From: a bacterium
GTDB lineage: Bacteria; Cyanobacteriota; Vampirovibrionia; Gastranaerophilales; JAILCC01
DNA: 64,000 nt
Direction: 5' to 3'
NCBI GenBank assembly: GCA_024680555.1
Contig: JAILCC010000022.1
Location: 1-64,000 of the forward strand
Shown here: in pieces, positions 28,334-36,948 of the stretch
Numbering within the stretch: the first letter of the stretch is position 1
How the letters are laid out: each line of letters begins with the position of its first letter
Made by a program: the position numbers and the translations under genes
The notes under the pieces: generated by a model
What the model saw: the letters and a program-made list of their open reading frames with translations, nothing else
Told to the model about the DNA's origin: nothing
Databases searched by the model: none

Positions 28334-28928
28334 TGAAAAGGTTATGGGTAAAATTGTTATTGCCAATTTAGTAATGTCCGTAGCAGTATTTATCGTTGCT
28401 ATTGCGATGTTAGTGAAAGTTTTTGTCCCGACTACAGGGGCAGTTGAACCGGTTGCTGCACCGAGAGCTGCAGTTCAAGCACCTCAACCCGCACCGCAAG
28501 CTGGTTCTGATGAGAAAATTTCTCAAAAGTATGCTAAAAAATCTATGGATTTGCAAAAAGCATTATCAAAAGGTAAACCGGTTGCAGTATTGTTCTATGC
28601 TGACTGGTGCGGATTCTGCAAAAGATTTGCACCTACATTCGCTGAATTATCACAAGACAAAGATTTGAAGAAAAAATACACCTTTGTTTATGTAAACAGT
28701 GATGATCCGAATAACAGAGCATATATGCAACAATACCATATCACAGGTTTCCCGACATTATACTTGGTAAATCCTTCTACTGTTGACAAAGCTCACGTTT
28801 CTAACGGACTTATGTTCGGTGAAAATGCTTTATCAGTAATGAAAGAACAATTTGAAAAATTCTTAACAGAAGGTTCAAGCGGTGTTACTCAGCCTCAACC
28901 CCAACCTGCAGAAGGCGAAGCTGAATAA
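28326..28928 (+). CDS. Membrane-anchored thioredoxin-fold protein
   Basis: A 200-aa protein with one N-terminal signal-anchor helix (about 10-32), an Ala/Pro/Gln-rich linker (about 40-60) and a thioredoxin domain (about 70-185) with the redox motif WCGFC inside FYADWCGFCKRFAP and the cis-Pro in TGFPTLYLV. The C-terminus is a short Pro/Gln/Glu tail. It probably acts as a periplasmic or extracytoplasmic disulfide oxidoreductase. That fits the many Cys-rich exported proteins in this window. It overlaps the glgC stop by 8 nt and is followed by a strong terminator. Confidence 0.88.
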   Translation: MFDEKVMGKIVIANLVMSVAVFIVAIAMLVKVFVPTTGAVEPVAAPRAAVQAPQPAPQAGSDEKISQKYAKKSMDLQKALSKGKPVAVLFYADWCGFCKRFAPTFAELSQDKDLKKKYTFVYVNSDDPNNRAYMQQYHITGFPTLYLVNPSTVDKAHVSNGLMFGENALSVMKEQFEKFLTEGSSGVTQPQPQPAEGEAE

Positions 28929-28947
28929 TTCTATTTAAGTTTATAGA

Positions 28948-28977
28948 ACGGCGGCTCAAAAAGCCGCCGTTTTAATT
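28948..28977 (+). terminator. Rho-independent terminator after the thioredoxin-like gene
   Basis: A 9-bp GC-rich perfect stem ACGGCGGCT/AGCCGCCGT (28948-28956 and 28962-28970) with loop CAAAA, followed by TTTAATT. Confidence 0.9.
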
Positions 28978-29060
28978 GGCAAATTTTTATATTTACGTAT
29001 TTAAAATGAAAGAACCCATAGAAGGCATGGTTAATTAAATACATACAAAGGAGATAAACG

Positions 29061-29402
29061 ATGAACATTAACTCGGTAAATAATGCAAGTTTCGGTGCAA
29101 ATTATTCTGCGGTAATAAAAAACCCCTTAGGACTTCACATGAAGCCGAGTGCATTTATTGCAAGACTTACTTCTGCAGTTGACCAACCAATTTATTTTTC
29201 AGCAGAAGGTGCAGCCGAAAGAAATGTTCGTAATTCTATTATCGGCATAATGACCTTGGAGCCTATATGCGGCAAGAAAATTTCGGTCAGAGTTGATGAC
29301 GGTTATCCGAAACATATATTAAATGCCGTCTTGGATTCTATTTCTGCAGGTAATGATACCGAAGCTTCGAAGATATTTGCGAAAATAAATCTTCTCGGTT
29401 AA
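29061..29402 (+). CDS. HPr-like phosphocarrier with lineage-type N-terminal extension
   Basis: A 113-aa HPr-family protein. The phosphoacceptor is His26 in GLHMKPSA, the equivalent of GLHARPA; the usual Arg is Lys28. The second helix region RNSIIGIMTL keeps the regulatory-type serine, and the third helix region is present. About 11 extra N-terminal residues precede the HPr fold and carry NSVNNASFG. A related N-terminus is on the unrelated protein at 62633-63106. No enzyme I or PTS permease is nearby. GGAG lies before the ATG. It may be a sugar-PTS or regulatory (Crh-like) carrier. Confidence 0.8.
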   Translation: MNINSVNNASFGANYSAVIKNPLGLHMKPSAFIARLTSAVDQPIYFSAEGAAERNVRNSIIGIMTLEPICGKKISVRVDDGYPKHILNAVLDSISAGNDTEASKIFAKINLLG

Positions 29403-29420
29403 TTATAAAATGTTGTTTTA

Positions 29421-29485
29421 AGACTGTTTTTGAGCATAAAAACCAAATTGTTGCAAAAAAGGTAGTGCTCAAAAACAGTTTTATT
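29421..29485 (+). terminator. Long-arm inverted repeat, candidate terminator or operator
   Basis: A perfect 14-bp inverted repeat ACTGTTTTTGAGCA/TGCTCAAAAACAGT (29423-29436 and 29466-29479) with a 29-nt loop; one G-T and one A-T pair can extend it. TTTATTTATAAT follows. It can terminate the HPr gene, but the large loop also suits a regulator site before the MATE gene. It covers an alternative GTG start of that gene. Confidence 0.55.
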
Positions 29486-29497
29486 TATAATATTGTC

Positions 29498-30811
29498 ATG
29501 GCAGATTTAAAAAAATATTTTTCCGGTATATTAACTCTTTCAATACCGCTTATTGTAGGCAACATAGCACATATGCTGATAGGGGCGGTAGATGTTCTTG
29601 TGGCTTCAAGACATGGAACGGATACACTTGCGGCGATTAGCATTTCTAATGCTATTTTGGTAAGCCTTTTTATTATAGGAATCGGTTTGATGGCGGGTAT
29701 TACACCTGTTGTTTCAAATTATCTCGGAGAAGGGCAGCAGTCTAAAAAATATCTACTTTCAACTATAAATTATGCGATGCTGTTGGCTGCGATTTTTATG
29801 GTGATAGGGATAGGAATAATTCCGTTTTTAGATAAATTTGGTTTTGAGGATGCGTTGTTGCCTATTATGAAGCAGTACATATTCATTGTTTCGTTTTCTA
29901 ATTTTGGAGGATATTTGCATTTTTCGTTGAAAGAGTTTTTGCAGGCTTATGAAATTACGGTTTTCCCTAATGTTTTACAAGTTTTATCGATATTTTTAAA
30001 TCTGATTTTCAATATAATTTTTGTATTTGGTTTTTGGAAAATTCCTGCAATGGGGGCTATCGGTTTGGCAGTGGCAACTCTTTTGGTAAGGACGCTGATA
30101 GGGCTTGTGTTATTCATATACTGTTATAAATTTGTCGATTATAAGTTTAAGTTTGAAAAATCGTACATAGGGCAATTGATAAAAGTCGGTTATCCTATCG
30201 CATTTGCGATGATGTTTGAATTTTTGGGATTTAATGTCATTACAATTCTTACTGGAAGAATATCGAGCCTTTATGCTGCAGCACAAAGTATTCTTATAAC
30301 AATTACTTCTTTGATTTATATGGTTCCGTTAGCGGTATCTAACGCAATAGCTATAAAAGTAGGATATGCAAACGGTGCGAAAAACTATTCAGACATAAAA
30401 AATTATTCTTTCGCCGGCAGCGCAATATCTTTTTTATTTATGTTCGCAGCAGCATTTATCCTCTATGCTTTCCCGAAATTTATTTTGGGAATATTTACGC
30501 CCGATGAAAAACTGATTGAAATAGGAACTTCCATAATAGCTCTGGCTGCTCTTTATCAAGTTTTGGACGGATTGCAGGTTTCGTTCAGCGGAGTTTTGAA
30601 AGGTTTAAAAAGAACATTATTTGTCACGGGAGCAATAGTTTTGGGATATTGGTTTATAGGTCTGCCGATAGGGGCGCTGTTCGCATATAAGTATGGTATG
30701 GGGTTATTTGGTTTTTGGGTTGGAATTGCTTTGGCAATACTGACTATGTGCATTTTTATGGGAGCGGCTATTGTTTGTATATTTAAAAGATTGAGAAAAG
30801 AATATTCATAA
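29498..30811 (+). CDS. MATE-family multidrug/cation antiporter
   Basis: A 437-aa inner-membrane transporter with about 12 helices in two related halves. The N-terminal ILTLSIPLIVGNIAHMLIGAVDVLVASRHG is the standard MATE start, with motif AAISISNAI, and the second half begins at VGYPIAFAMMFEFLGF. Members export drugs or metabolites using Na+ or H+ gradients; the substrate cannot be read. ATG 29498 is preferred over a GTG at 29465, because the GTG lies in the arm of an inverted repeat and would add 11 atypical residues. The ribosome site is weak. Confidence 0.88.
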   Translation: MADLKKYFSGILTLSIPLIVGNIAHMLIGAVDVLVASRHGTDTLAAISISNAILVSLFIIGIGLMAGITPVVSNYLGEGQQSKKYLLSTINYAMLLAAIFMVIGIGIIPFLDKFGFEDALLPIMKQYIFIVSFSNFGGYLHFSLKEFLQAYEITVFPNVLQVLSIFLNLIFNIIFVFGFWKIPAMGAIGLAVATLLVRTLIGLVLFIYCYKFVDYKFKFEKSYIGQLIKVGYPIAFAMMFEFLGFNVITILTGRISSLYAAAQSILITITSLIYMVPLAVSNAIAIKVGYANGAKNYSDIKNYSFAGSAISFLFMFAAAFILYAFPKFILGIFTPDEKLIEIGTSIIALAALYQVLDGLQVSFSGVLKGLKRTLFVTGAIVLGYWFIGLPIGALFAYKYGMGLFGFWVGIALAILTMCIFMGAAIVCIFKRLRKEYS

Positions 30812-30915
30812 TATTTTATTTGCGGCGGTGTTTGGCGATATAGCCGGATTCAAGCTATTGCTTGTAGCCAACTCATATGATAAAATGATTATATATAGGA
30901 TAATTGGGGTTTTGT

Positions 30916-31932
30916 ATGAAACGAGGTTTTACTCTTGCTGAAACGCTTATAACGCTTCTTGTAATAGGAGTTATTGCCGTTTTGACAATCCCTGCTCTTA
31001 TCCAACAAATAGGAGATTATACCCTTAGTAAACAGCGCACTGTTTTTTCAAGAAAATTTGAAGAAGGTTTGAAACAGATGCGTATTGACGGAAGGCTAGA
31101 AGAAAAATATGCTGATACAAATGAATTTGTTGCGGCAATGAAAAAATATTTTAAAATTTCGCAAGTGTGAGATAAGGATAATCTCAGCGGTTGTTTTACG
31201 CCCGAGTTTACTGCAAAAGCATACTTGAATGATAAAGAAACCGCAACAAAATTATTTATAACATCTCAAATAAAAACATCCAGAAATCTTGTTGAAAACT
31301 CAAAATATGACACAGATGTTATGGGTATAAAATTTACCGATGGAACAAGTATGTTGATTACCTACAATCCTAATTGTACAGGAATTGACGGAGGGGATAC
31401 CACAGGAAATACAACAGGTTGTTTTGGTTATGTTGCTGATGTAAATGCTGAAAAATCACCAAACGTAACTGAAAAAGATATAATATCAAATTTGCCCTTG
31501 ATTAAAAATTTTGGCTTGAGTTTTGATATACAAGATTACAAAATATATTTGAAAGAAGATGCGGGTTATGTTGATAATTCCGAAAATGGTTTCTCCGAAG
31601 ATTATTGGCTGGCGGCTCAAAATAAATGTGAAGAACAGGGTGCATCTCTTCCTACTGCTGATCAGTTAGATGAAATTGCGGAGAAAATTTATTCCAATGC
31701 AAATTGTTGGATGGATGAACAGTACGGACGACCGTATTATCAAGATTGTGATTACGATATAGTGACATCTTCTTCTTTAAGAAAAGCTATAACAAATAGC
31801 AGTTTTGATGGCTGTGTCTCAACATGGGCTGAGGAAGAAGGCTTTTTCAGATGTTTTGGAGAAACTTGGTCTGACTATAATGATAATCCTGATTGGAGAA
31901 GAGGCGGAACAACTTTTTTCTGTGTAAAATAG
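30916..31932 (+). pseudogene. Type IV pilin-like gene interrupted by an in-frame TGA
   Basis: One continuous frame, broken only by TGA at 31168-31170 after 84 codons; it then runs open for 253 codons to TAA-type end at 31932. The N-terminal part has the prepilin site G|FTLAE and helix. The part after the stop continues with a pilin-type globular domain (DNLSGCFTPEF..., DVNAEKSPN) and a C-terminal region with an AQNKCEEQGASLPTADQL motif resembling C-type-lectin-like (Lcl/FGE) modules. The stop sits where Cys would pair with the following NLSGC cysteine (TGA is one base from TGC/TGT). It is a recent nonsense mutation, a base error, or recoding. The start is ATG 30916. Confidence 0.7.
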
Positions 31933-31961
31933 CCCTGTTTTATAAACAGAGCTATTTTATA
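31931..31961 (+). terminator. Terminator after the interrupted pilin gene
   Basis: A 10-bp stem with one mismatch, AGCCCTGTTT (31931-31940) and AAACAGAGCT (31944-31953), loop TAT, followed by ATTTTAT. Confidence 0.65.
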
Positions 31962-31972
31962 ACGTTAAAAAT

Positions 31973-32506
31973 TTATGAAAAATACCCTACATAAGGCAGG
32001 TTGCGGTAGTATCCGCCGTAATCAAGTCCGTAGCCTACAACAAAATAATCTTCTATAACAAATCCGGAATAAGCGACATCTACGGGACGGACTCTTGCGC
32101 ATTCTTTGTTCAAAAGAGTTGCAAATTTTACGTTTTCGAGCTTGTGTTGGAGTTTGAAATAGCTCAGCAAAAAGTGTGCCGTTGTGCCGGTATCAATTAT
32201 ATCTTCTACGACTATGACGTTTTTGCCGCTGAGGTTTGGGAGTGTGAGGTCAATAGCTTTAACCTTGCCTGATGAACGCATATCGTTACCATAGCTGGAA
32301 AGCCTTATAAACTCTAATTGTACAGGAACTTTTATGTGCCGTATAAGGTCTGAAGCGAATACGACAGAACCCTTTAAAACACTGACAAGTGTAATTTCTT
32401 GCCCTTCATAATCTTTGTTTATTTGTTCCGCAAGTTCTTTTACTCTTTTTTGCAAATCTTCTTCAGATATCAAAACCTGTAGATTTTTTAGTACGAGATT
32501 ATTCAT
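31973..32506 (-). CDS. hpt: Hypoxanthine phosphoribosyltransferase
   Basis: A 177-aa Hpt that salvages hypoxanthine or guanine with PRPP. The PRPP-binding motif VIVVEDIIDTGTT is near residues 96-108, VSVLKGSVVFASDL is near 42-55, and the C-terminal VVGYGLDYGGYYRNLPY is typical. The start is ATG 32506 with AAGGAG 5 nt before it; a GTG 6 nt upstream is a poorer choice. It overlaps the tilS end by 8 nt, the common tilS-hpt pairing. Confidence 0.95.
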   Translation of the reverse strand: MNNLVLKNLQVLISEEDLQKRVKELAEQINKDYEGQEITLVSVLKGSVVFASDLIRHIKVPVQLEFIRLSSYGNDMRSSGKVKAIDLTLPNLSGKNVIVVEDIIDTGTTAHFLLSYFKLQHKLENVKFATLLNKECARVRPVDVAYSGFVIEDYFVVGYGLDYGGYYRNLPYVGYFS

Positions 32507-33872
32507 GTTCACTCCTTATATAAAATTCAACTTTGTGCGTAGGCATGGTTTTTACTCTTATATTATTACTTATACCCAAATTTATTGCCCATAAAACTTC
32601 TTTGGGTGAGGCGATTAACAAAACTTTAGACTTGTCGTGTTTGGATAAACCCTTGTTGTTAAAGTATTTTTTTAACTTTATCGGACTGTTTTTTCCAAAC
32701 GGAACAATTTTGTCCCCAAAAATCCTCGGACGTAAAACCAACGGCAATTCTATGTTGGAAAAATCCGCAAAAATAGTAGTATCTGTATCTTTTGGAAATG
32801 TTGCAGGGGCTTTACCTTTCCACTTTGTAACTTTAATTACGGCATCAAATTCTTTCAGGTATGTTTCGCCGTCCATATTTATTTCAGCTTGAGCAAAAGT
32901 AGTATTGTAGCTATTTTCATCAATAAGCTCAATGCTGTTTTGATTTACAAAGAGCCATCTGTTTTCACCTAATGAAAAAGTTTTTCCTGACTTTGAAGAA
33001 GATGTTCTTTCAATAAATTCCAGTGTGTCGGCTATTCGTTTCTGGTCATAATCGAAATTATTGTTTTCCAAGAGTTCTTTTATGACACGCTTTTTCATCG
33101 GAATGGAAAGTTTCATAAATTCTTTCGTCAGTATGTCTTCATCCTCAAAAACATTTGAGAGTGCTTCTTTTGAAAAATCTTTCAACAATTCTTCGGAGTC
33201 TTTTGCGTTTTTGATGAGCCTTGCGATGGCATTTTCTATATTTTCGTCATAATTCTTTTTTAGTTTCGGCAGCAATTTATTTCTGATTTTATTTCTGAAA
33301 TATTTTGTGTCTTTATTACTGTTGTCGTCATTGGGTTTGAGCTTGTTTGCATTGCAATAATTCAGCACATCTTCACGTGTGCAGCTCAAAATAGGGCGAT
33401 AAACTGTTGCGGTGCCTACTTGGCGTTCATCTTGTATCCCGCAAAGCCCTGATATGCCTGTCCCTTTTATTATTCTTTGCAAAACGGTTTCAATATTATC
33501 TGATTTTGTGTGTGCCGTAAAAATCTTGTCCGTATTGAATTTTGCGGCTGCTCTTTCAAAAAATTTATAGCGGGCTTCTCTTGCTGCGGTTTCGGTATGG
33601 GGAATATCATCAGAAAGTGTTTCCGTATAAAAAACGACATTGTTTTTTGAGGCAAATTTTTCGCAATTTTGAGCTTCTTTTAAAGATTTTTTGCCACGCC
33701 AGTTGTGATTTAGGTGAGCAAGAACGATTTTGAAATTATACGTTTTTGACAAGGATATCAAGGCGTGAGCCATTGCCATAGAATCAAAACCGCCTGAAAA
33801 TGCAATAACAAAGGTATTGCTTTTATCAAGCAGATTTTTTTCTTTTAAAAAATTTTCGATAACCTTTTCCAT
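32499..33872 (-). CDS. tilS: tRNA(Ile)-lysidine synthetase
   Basis: A 457-aa TilS that attaches lysine to C34 of tRNA-Ile(CAU), giving AUA decoding. The P-loop pyrophosphatase motif SGGFDS is near 26-31. It is followed by HLNHNWRG and the AHTKSDNIETVLQRIIKGTG segment of the N-type domain, RPILSCTR, then a substrate-binding and a C-terminal TilS domain. The length is usual. It is followed by hpt in overlap. Confidence 0.94.
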   Translation of the reverse strand: MEKVIENFLKEKNLLDKSNTFVIAFSGGFDSMAMAHALISLSKTYNFKIVLAHLNHNWRGKKSLKEAQNCEKFASKNNVVFYTETLSDDIPHTETAAREARYKFFERAAAKFNTDKIFTAHTKSDNIETVLQRIIKGTGISGLCGIQDERQVGTATVYRPILSCTREDVLNYCNANKLKPNDDNSNKDTKYFRNKIRNKLLPKLKKNYDENIENAIARLIKNAKDSEELLKDFSKEALSNVFEDEDILTKEFMKLSIPMKKRVIKELLENNNFDYDQKRIADTLEFIERTSSSKSGKTFSLGENRWLFVNQNSIELIDENSYNTTFAQAEINMDGETYLKEFDAVIKVTKWKGKAPATFPKDTDTTIFADFSNIELPLVLRPRIFGDKIVPFGKNSPIKLKKYFNNKGLSKHDKSKVLLIASPKEVLWAINLGISNNIRVKTMPTHKVEFYIRSEHE

Positions 33873-33927
33873 AAAAAAATTATACTTTATTATAAATGCT
33901 GAAACAAGTTTGAGGCTGTTTTATCAA

Positions 33928-34794
33928 TCAGTTTATTGAAAAATACACTTCTTTGAGTCTTTTTTTGCTGACGTGGGTGTAGAGCTGAGTCGTGGCAACA
34001 TCACTATGTCCGAGCAGTTCTTGTACAACCCTCAAATCTGCGCCGTTTTCAAGCATGTGGGTTGCAAAACTGTGTCTGAGAGTGTGCGGGGTGATGTGTT
34101 TTTTGAGAACTTTTTCACCCAAGCCTTTTATTATATTGTAGATGTCTTGTCTTGAGACTTTTCTGCCGTCGGAGTGTATGAATAGGAAGTCGGAGACGAT
34201 ACCGTATTGGGCGAGAATTTCTTCTCTTTCTGCTATGTAATCGGAAACGGCTTCTTTTGCTATTTTGCCGATAGGTACAATTCTTTCTTTTGAACCTTTG
34301 CCGAAACATTTTACGTATGCGTGTTTGAGATTTATACTTTGAAGTTTCAGATTGGCAAGTTCGCTGACTCTCAAGCCTGTTGCATATAATAATTCAAGTA
34401 TTGCCTTTTCAAGTTTTGGCAGGTTTTGAGATAAAAGAGTATCTACTTCGTGTACGGAAAGTACCCGAGGTAGGTGTTTGCTGAGTTTGGGCTGTTCCAA
34501 AGAGACGGTAGGATCTTGATTTATTTGATTCATACTCATCATCCACTTGAACCAGCCTCGCAGAGAGGCGATTTTCCTTGATACCGATGTCGGGGCAAGT
34601 TCTTTTTTCCTCAAATCACGCACATAAAAATTTATATGAGAACGCTTTACACTGTCAAAATCTTCAATGCCGTTTTTGTCAAGAAAATCAATGAATTCAA
34701 GCAGGTCAGTCCTGTATGCAGCTTCCGTATTGGGTGACAGACCACGCTCCATACTCAAATAATCTATGTAGTTTGACAAATTCTCAAGAAACAT
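33928..34794 (-). CDS. xerD: Tyrosine recombinase, XerC/XerD type
   Basis: A 288-aa tyrosine recombinase. The N-terminal SAM-like core-binding domain covers about 1-90. The catalytic domain has the first Arg in TGLRVSEL, Lys in FGKGSKER, HTLRHSF, GHSDV and the nucleophile Tyr in TTQLYTHVS near the C-terminus. The size and full N-terminal domain match chromosomal XerC/XerD, which resolve chromosome dimers, rather than phage integrases. No dif-like site or second recombinase was seen. The symbol is a best guess between xerC and xerD. Confidence 0.88.
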   Translation of the reverse strand: MFLENLSNYIDYLSMERGLSPNTEAAYRTDLLEFIDFLDKNGIEDFDSVKRSHINFYVRDLRKKELAPTSVSRKIASLRGWFKWMMSMNQINQDPTVSLEQPKLSKHLPRVLSVHEVDTLLSQNLPKLEKAILELLYATGLRVSELANLKLQSINLKHAYVKCFGKGSKERIVPIGKIAKEAVSDYIAEREEILAQYGIVSDFLFIHSDGRKVSRQDIYNIIKGLGEKVLKKHITPHTLRHSFATHMLENGADLRVVQELLGHSDVATTQLYTHVSKKRLKEVYFSIN

Positions 34795-34846
34795 AACAAT
34801 ATGATAGTTTTCCTATCGGGGTTAAGTCAAGGGTAATTTGTATGAA

Positions 34847-35146
34847 TTATTCTTCTCTTAACGAGTTCTTTTTCAGTCTGTGCGCAACCGCATCAACCAA
34901 CAAATGAAAGTTAGGAGATTCCTTGATTTTTTCGGAAAATTCTTTTATCAAAGCTTCTTCAATAATTTGATTGAGTTTTTCGGTGGAAGAAGTTTTATCT
35001 TCGGTTTCGGGGCAAAGCATGTCGATGTATTTGGAGTTTATACGGTAATCATGCATTTCATCAGACAAGAACATACGTAACTTGGAGCTTACGCTGTTTG
35101 GGGTTTTTACATATTTTAAATTTTTCTTGTCCATTTTTACCACCAT
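34847..35146 (-). CDS. Small helical protein of unknown function
   Basis: A 99-aa protein without signal peptide or membrane helix. It is charged and mainly helical by eye, with a KLNQIIEEALIKEFSEKIKE segment near 57-77. No family is recognised. AAGGA lies 5 nt before the ATG, and the frame is the only long one in this stretch. It sits 52 nt upstream of the Xer gene on the same strand and may share its transcript. Confidence 0.55.
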   Translation of the reverse strand: MVVKMDKKNLKYVKTPNSVSSKLRMFLSDEMHDYRINSKYIDMLCPETEDKTSSTEKLNQIIEEALIKEFSEKIKESPNFHLLVDAVAHRLKKNSLREE

Positions 35147-35249
35147 TTTTTCCTTACATTCGTATTAAATACCGTGAAAAAAAAATTTGCCTGTTAATTA
35201 ACAATATTTTACATTTTTTTTTAAGTTTTGTACAGAAAATTTTTCAAAT

Positions 35250-35282
35250 AAAAACACCATAACTCTTAATTGAATTATGGTG
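35250..35282 (-). terminator. Terminator after the 505-aa protein gene
   Basis: On the minus strand CACCATAA and TTATGGTG form an 8-bp perfect stem (35255-35262 and 35275-35282) with a 12-nt loop, followed by TTTTTATTTG. Confidence 0.75.
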
Positions 35283-35320
35283 AAAAATTTTCCTGATAAA
35301 CAAGCCAAAGTCATCAGGTA

Positions 35321-36838
35321 TTATTTTATGTCTTTTATGCCCGGAAATTCTTTGTTTCCGGTTCTCCATTCGGTTATTTTGTATTGAAGTTTCGGAATTA
35401 GTGTTGATAGGAATAGCGAAGAAACCGCCATACCTGCGAGTGTATAGCCTACTTTTACAAACAGATTTCTTGTTTTTGTTTGTTTGATAATGTCTGAGGA
35501 TATGTTTTGACCTGCTTTTTCTGCGTAGGTTGCGATACTTTCGGTGTAGCGTTTGATGTTTTCTTTTATTGAGTCGATTCTCTTGAAGGATACAAATCTT
35601 GTTGCATCCTGACTTGCCCCTCTTGTTGATACTTCGACTGCTTTTGTCAAGAATGCGGGATCGTTGATGTATCCGCCTTTTATTGCATTTGTGATTTCGC
35701 TTCTGGTTAAAAGGTCTTTTGATGCGCATTGTGGTCTCAGATTTATAAATGTTTGGAGCCTATCCATTATGGCAGTTGTTTGTTCCGGATTAACATTTAG
35801 CTTTTGGAGAACCAGTTTCGCATCGTTTAGACTTATAACTTCTCTGTCAAATGCCGCCAATACCTGTTTTACAAGGGATTCATTTTCTCCGCATGCGGCT
35901 TTTAGAAACTCTTGCGGGTTCAGTTTTTGGTCTTTGAGTTTTCCTTGCAGATATTCGGTTACATAGTTTGCGGTATTCGGGTCCAAATCTGTATTTTTGC
36001 CTTTAAATTTATCAAGATATTTTGACAACAGAGAATACATTATGGGAGTACAGCCCATGTAGAAGAAGCTCGAAACAGGGTCTCTAAACAGGATTTCCGT
36101 CCGTTCATCGTTGTTTCTTGCATTGTATGCCCTGCCTGCAAACAATCCCGCATCTATTGTAAGAAGTTTTGCTATAGGATTGGTTTCTAAGATGTGAGCT
36201 ATAGCGTGAATATTTACTGTTGAGTTTCCGAATGATACGTTCTTGTTTTTAGAAGTTTGTTTGAGAAATTCATCCATTGAAATATGGTTTGTTGGCAGCT
36301 TGTTTTCTTTTTCTTCTTTTTCTTTTTTAAGAATTTTTCTAGTCAAATTTTGGTAGAACTTAGGCAGCATTACACCGCTAAAGTATATACCGACAAGTGC
36401 CGACATGGCGATTTTGGACAACTTGACGCCGCCAATAACTTTTTCAATTTCCGGTCTGGCGTTGATAGCACGCTTTAACGGATTTCTTATTGCATCTGAG
36501 CCAAAGTCTGTGGAAATTTCGGGAAGACCTTTTTGGCTAAAGATATGAGGTCTTTTTATTACTGCCTCTAGTCCTTTATTTAACCAACTTATGATTTGAA
36601 GCCAAACTATTGCTGTTACCGTTTCATCTATCAGTCTTTCTCTGCATTCTGTTTTTCCGCCCCTTTTGTATGCTTGATAACTTCTCCCTGCAATAACCGT
36701 TGTTTCTAACATCGCAACAGGAAGTATAGCATCCTTATAATTACACATTTGTGATGCTATTTTCTGTACAGTAGAATTATTAGCTATATTTTGTATAGTC
36801 TTGTTTGCAAAAATATTCATGACTTTGGCTTTCACCAT
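35321..36838 (-). CDS. Large protein of unknown function with internal duplication and membrane segments
   Basis: A 505-aa protein with no recognised family. Two modules repeat. AGRSYQA (50-56) followed by a TECRERLIDE-like segment and LNKGL has a counterpart at AGRAYNA (234-240), TEILFRDP and LSKYLDK. A hydrophobic segment ending LPK near 143-160 has a counterpart ending IPK near 463-483. Modest hydrophobic stretches suggest membrane association. A central Lys/Glu stretch (about 167-180) and VSFGN near 201-205 (recalling the SFG motif) lie between modules. No clear ribosome site is seen; the start could be the ATG at 36820. Confidence 0.6.
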   Translation of the reverse strand: MVKAKVMNIFANKTIQNIANNSTVQKIASQMCNYKDAILPVAMLETTVIAGRSYQAYKRGGKTECRERLIDETVTAIVWLQIISWLNKGLEAVIKRPHIFSQKGLPEISTDFGSDAIRNPLKRAINARPEIEKVIGGVKLSKIAMSALVGIYFSGVMLPKFYQNLTRKILKKEKEEKENKLPTNHISMDEFLKQTSKNKNVSFGNSTVNIHAIAHILETNPIAKLLTIDAGLFAGRAYNARNNDERTEILFRDPVSSFFYMGCTPIMYSLLSKYLDKFKGKNTDLDPNTANYVTEYLQGKLKDQKLNPQEFLKAACGENESLVKQVLAAFDREVISLNDAKLVLQKLNVNPEQTTAIMDRLQTFINLRPQCASKDLLTRSEITNAIKGGYINDPAFLTKAVEVSTRGASQDATRFVSFKRIDSIKENIKRYTESIATYAEKAGQNISSDIIKQTKTRNLFVKVGYTLAGMAVSSLFLSTLIPKLQYKITEWRTGNKEFPGIKDIK

Positions 36839-36895
36839 GTTATAAATGCGAACATATTTTTTTTTGATATTAAATGTTTCATTTTATTAAAATCG

Positions 36896-36924
36896 TGTTA
36901 TTTCCCCCTCTTTTTATGTATAAT
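36896..36924 (+). promoter_or_regulatory. kdtA: kdtA promoter
   Basis: There is a -35 TGTTAT (36896-36901), a 17-bp spacer and a perfect -10 TATAAT (36919-36924), 25 nt before the ATG. Confidence 0.5.
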
Positions 36925-36948
36925 TCCTAATAGAGAGAGGTGTTTGTT

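Noticed and set aside
31168..31170. TGA reassigned to an amino acid in this organism
   Set aside because: Several clear genes in the window end in TGA at their expected length, for example the O-antigen-ligase-like gene and glgC.
31168..31210. Selenocysteine insertion at the in-frame TGA; a weak hairpin can be drawn about 12 nt downstream
   Set aside because: The stem is only six interrupted pairs and would be found by chance. No selenocysteine genes are seen here, and pilin-type Cys residues are structural.
33928..34794. Phage or integrative element integrase
   Set aside because: Size and domain layout match chromosomal Xer recombinases; no attachment repeats, phage genes or composition shift are nearby.
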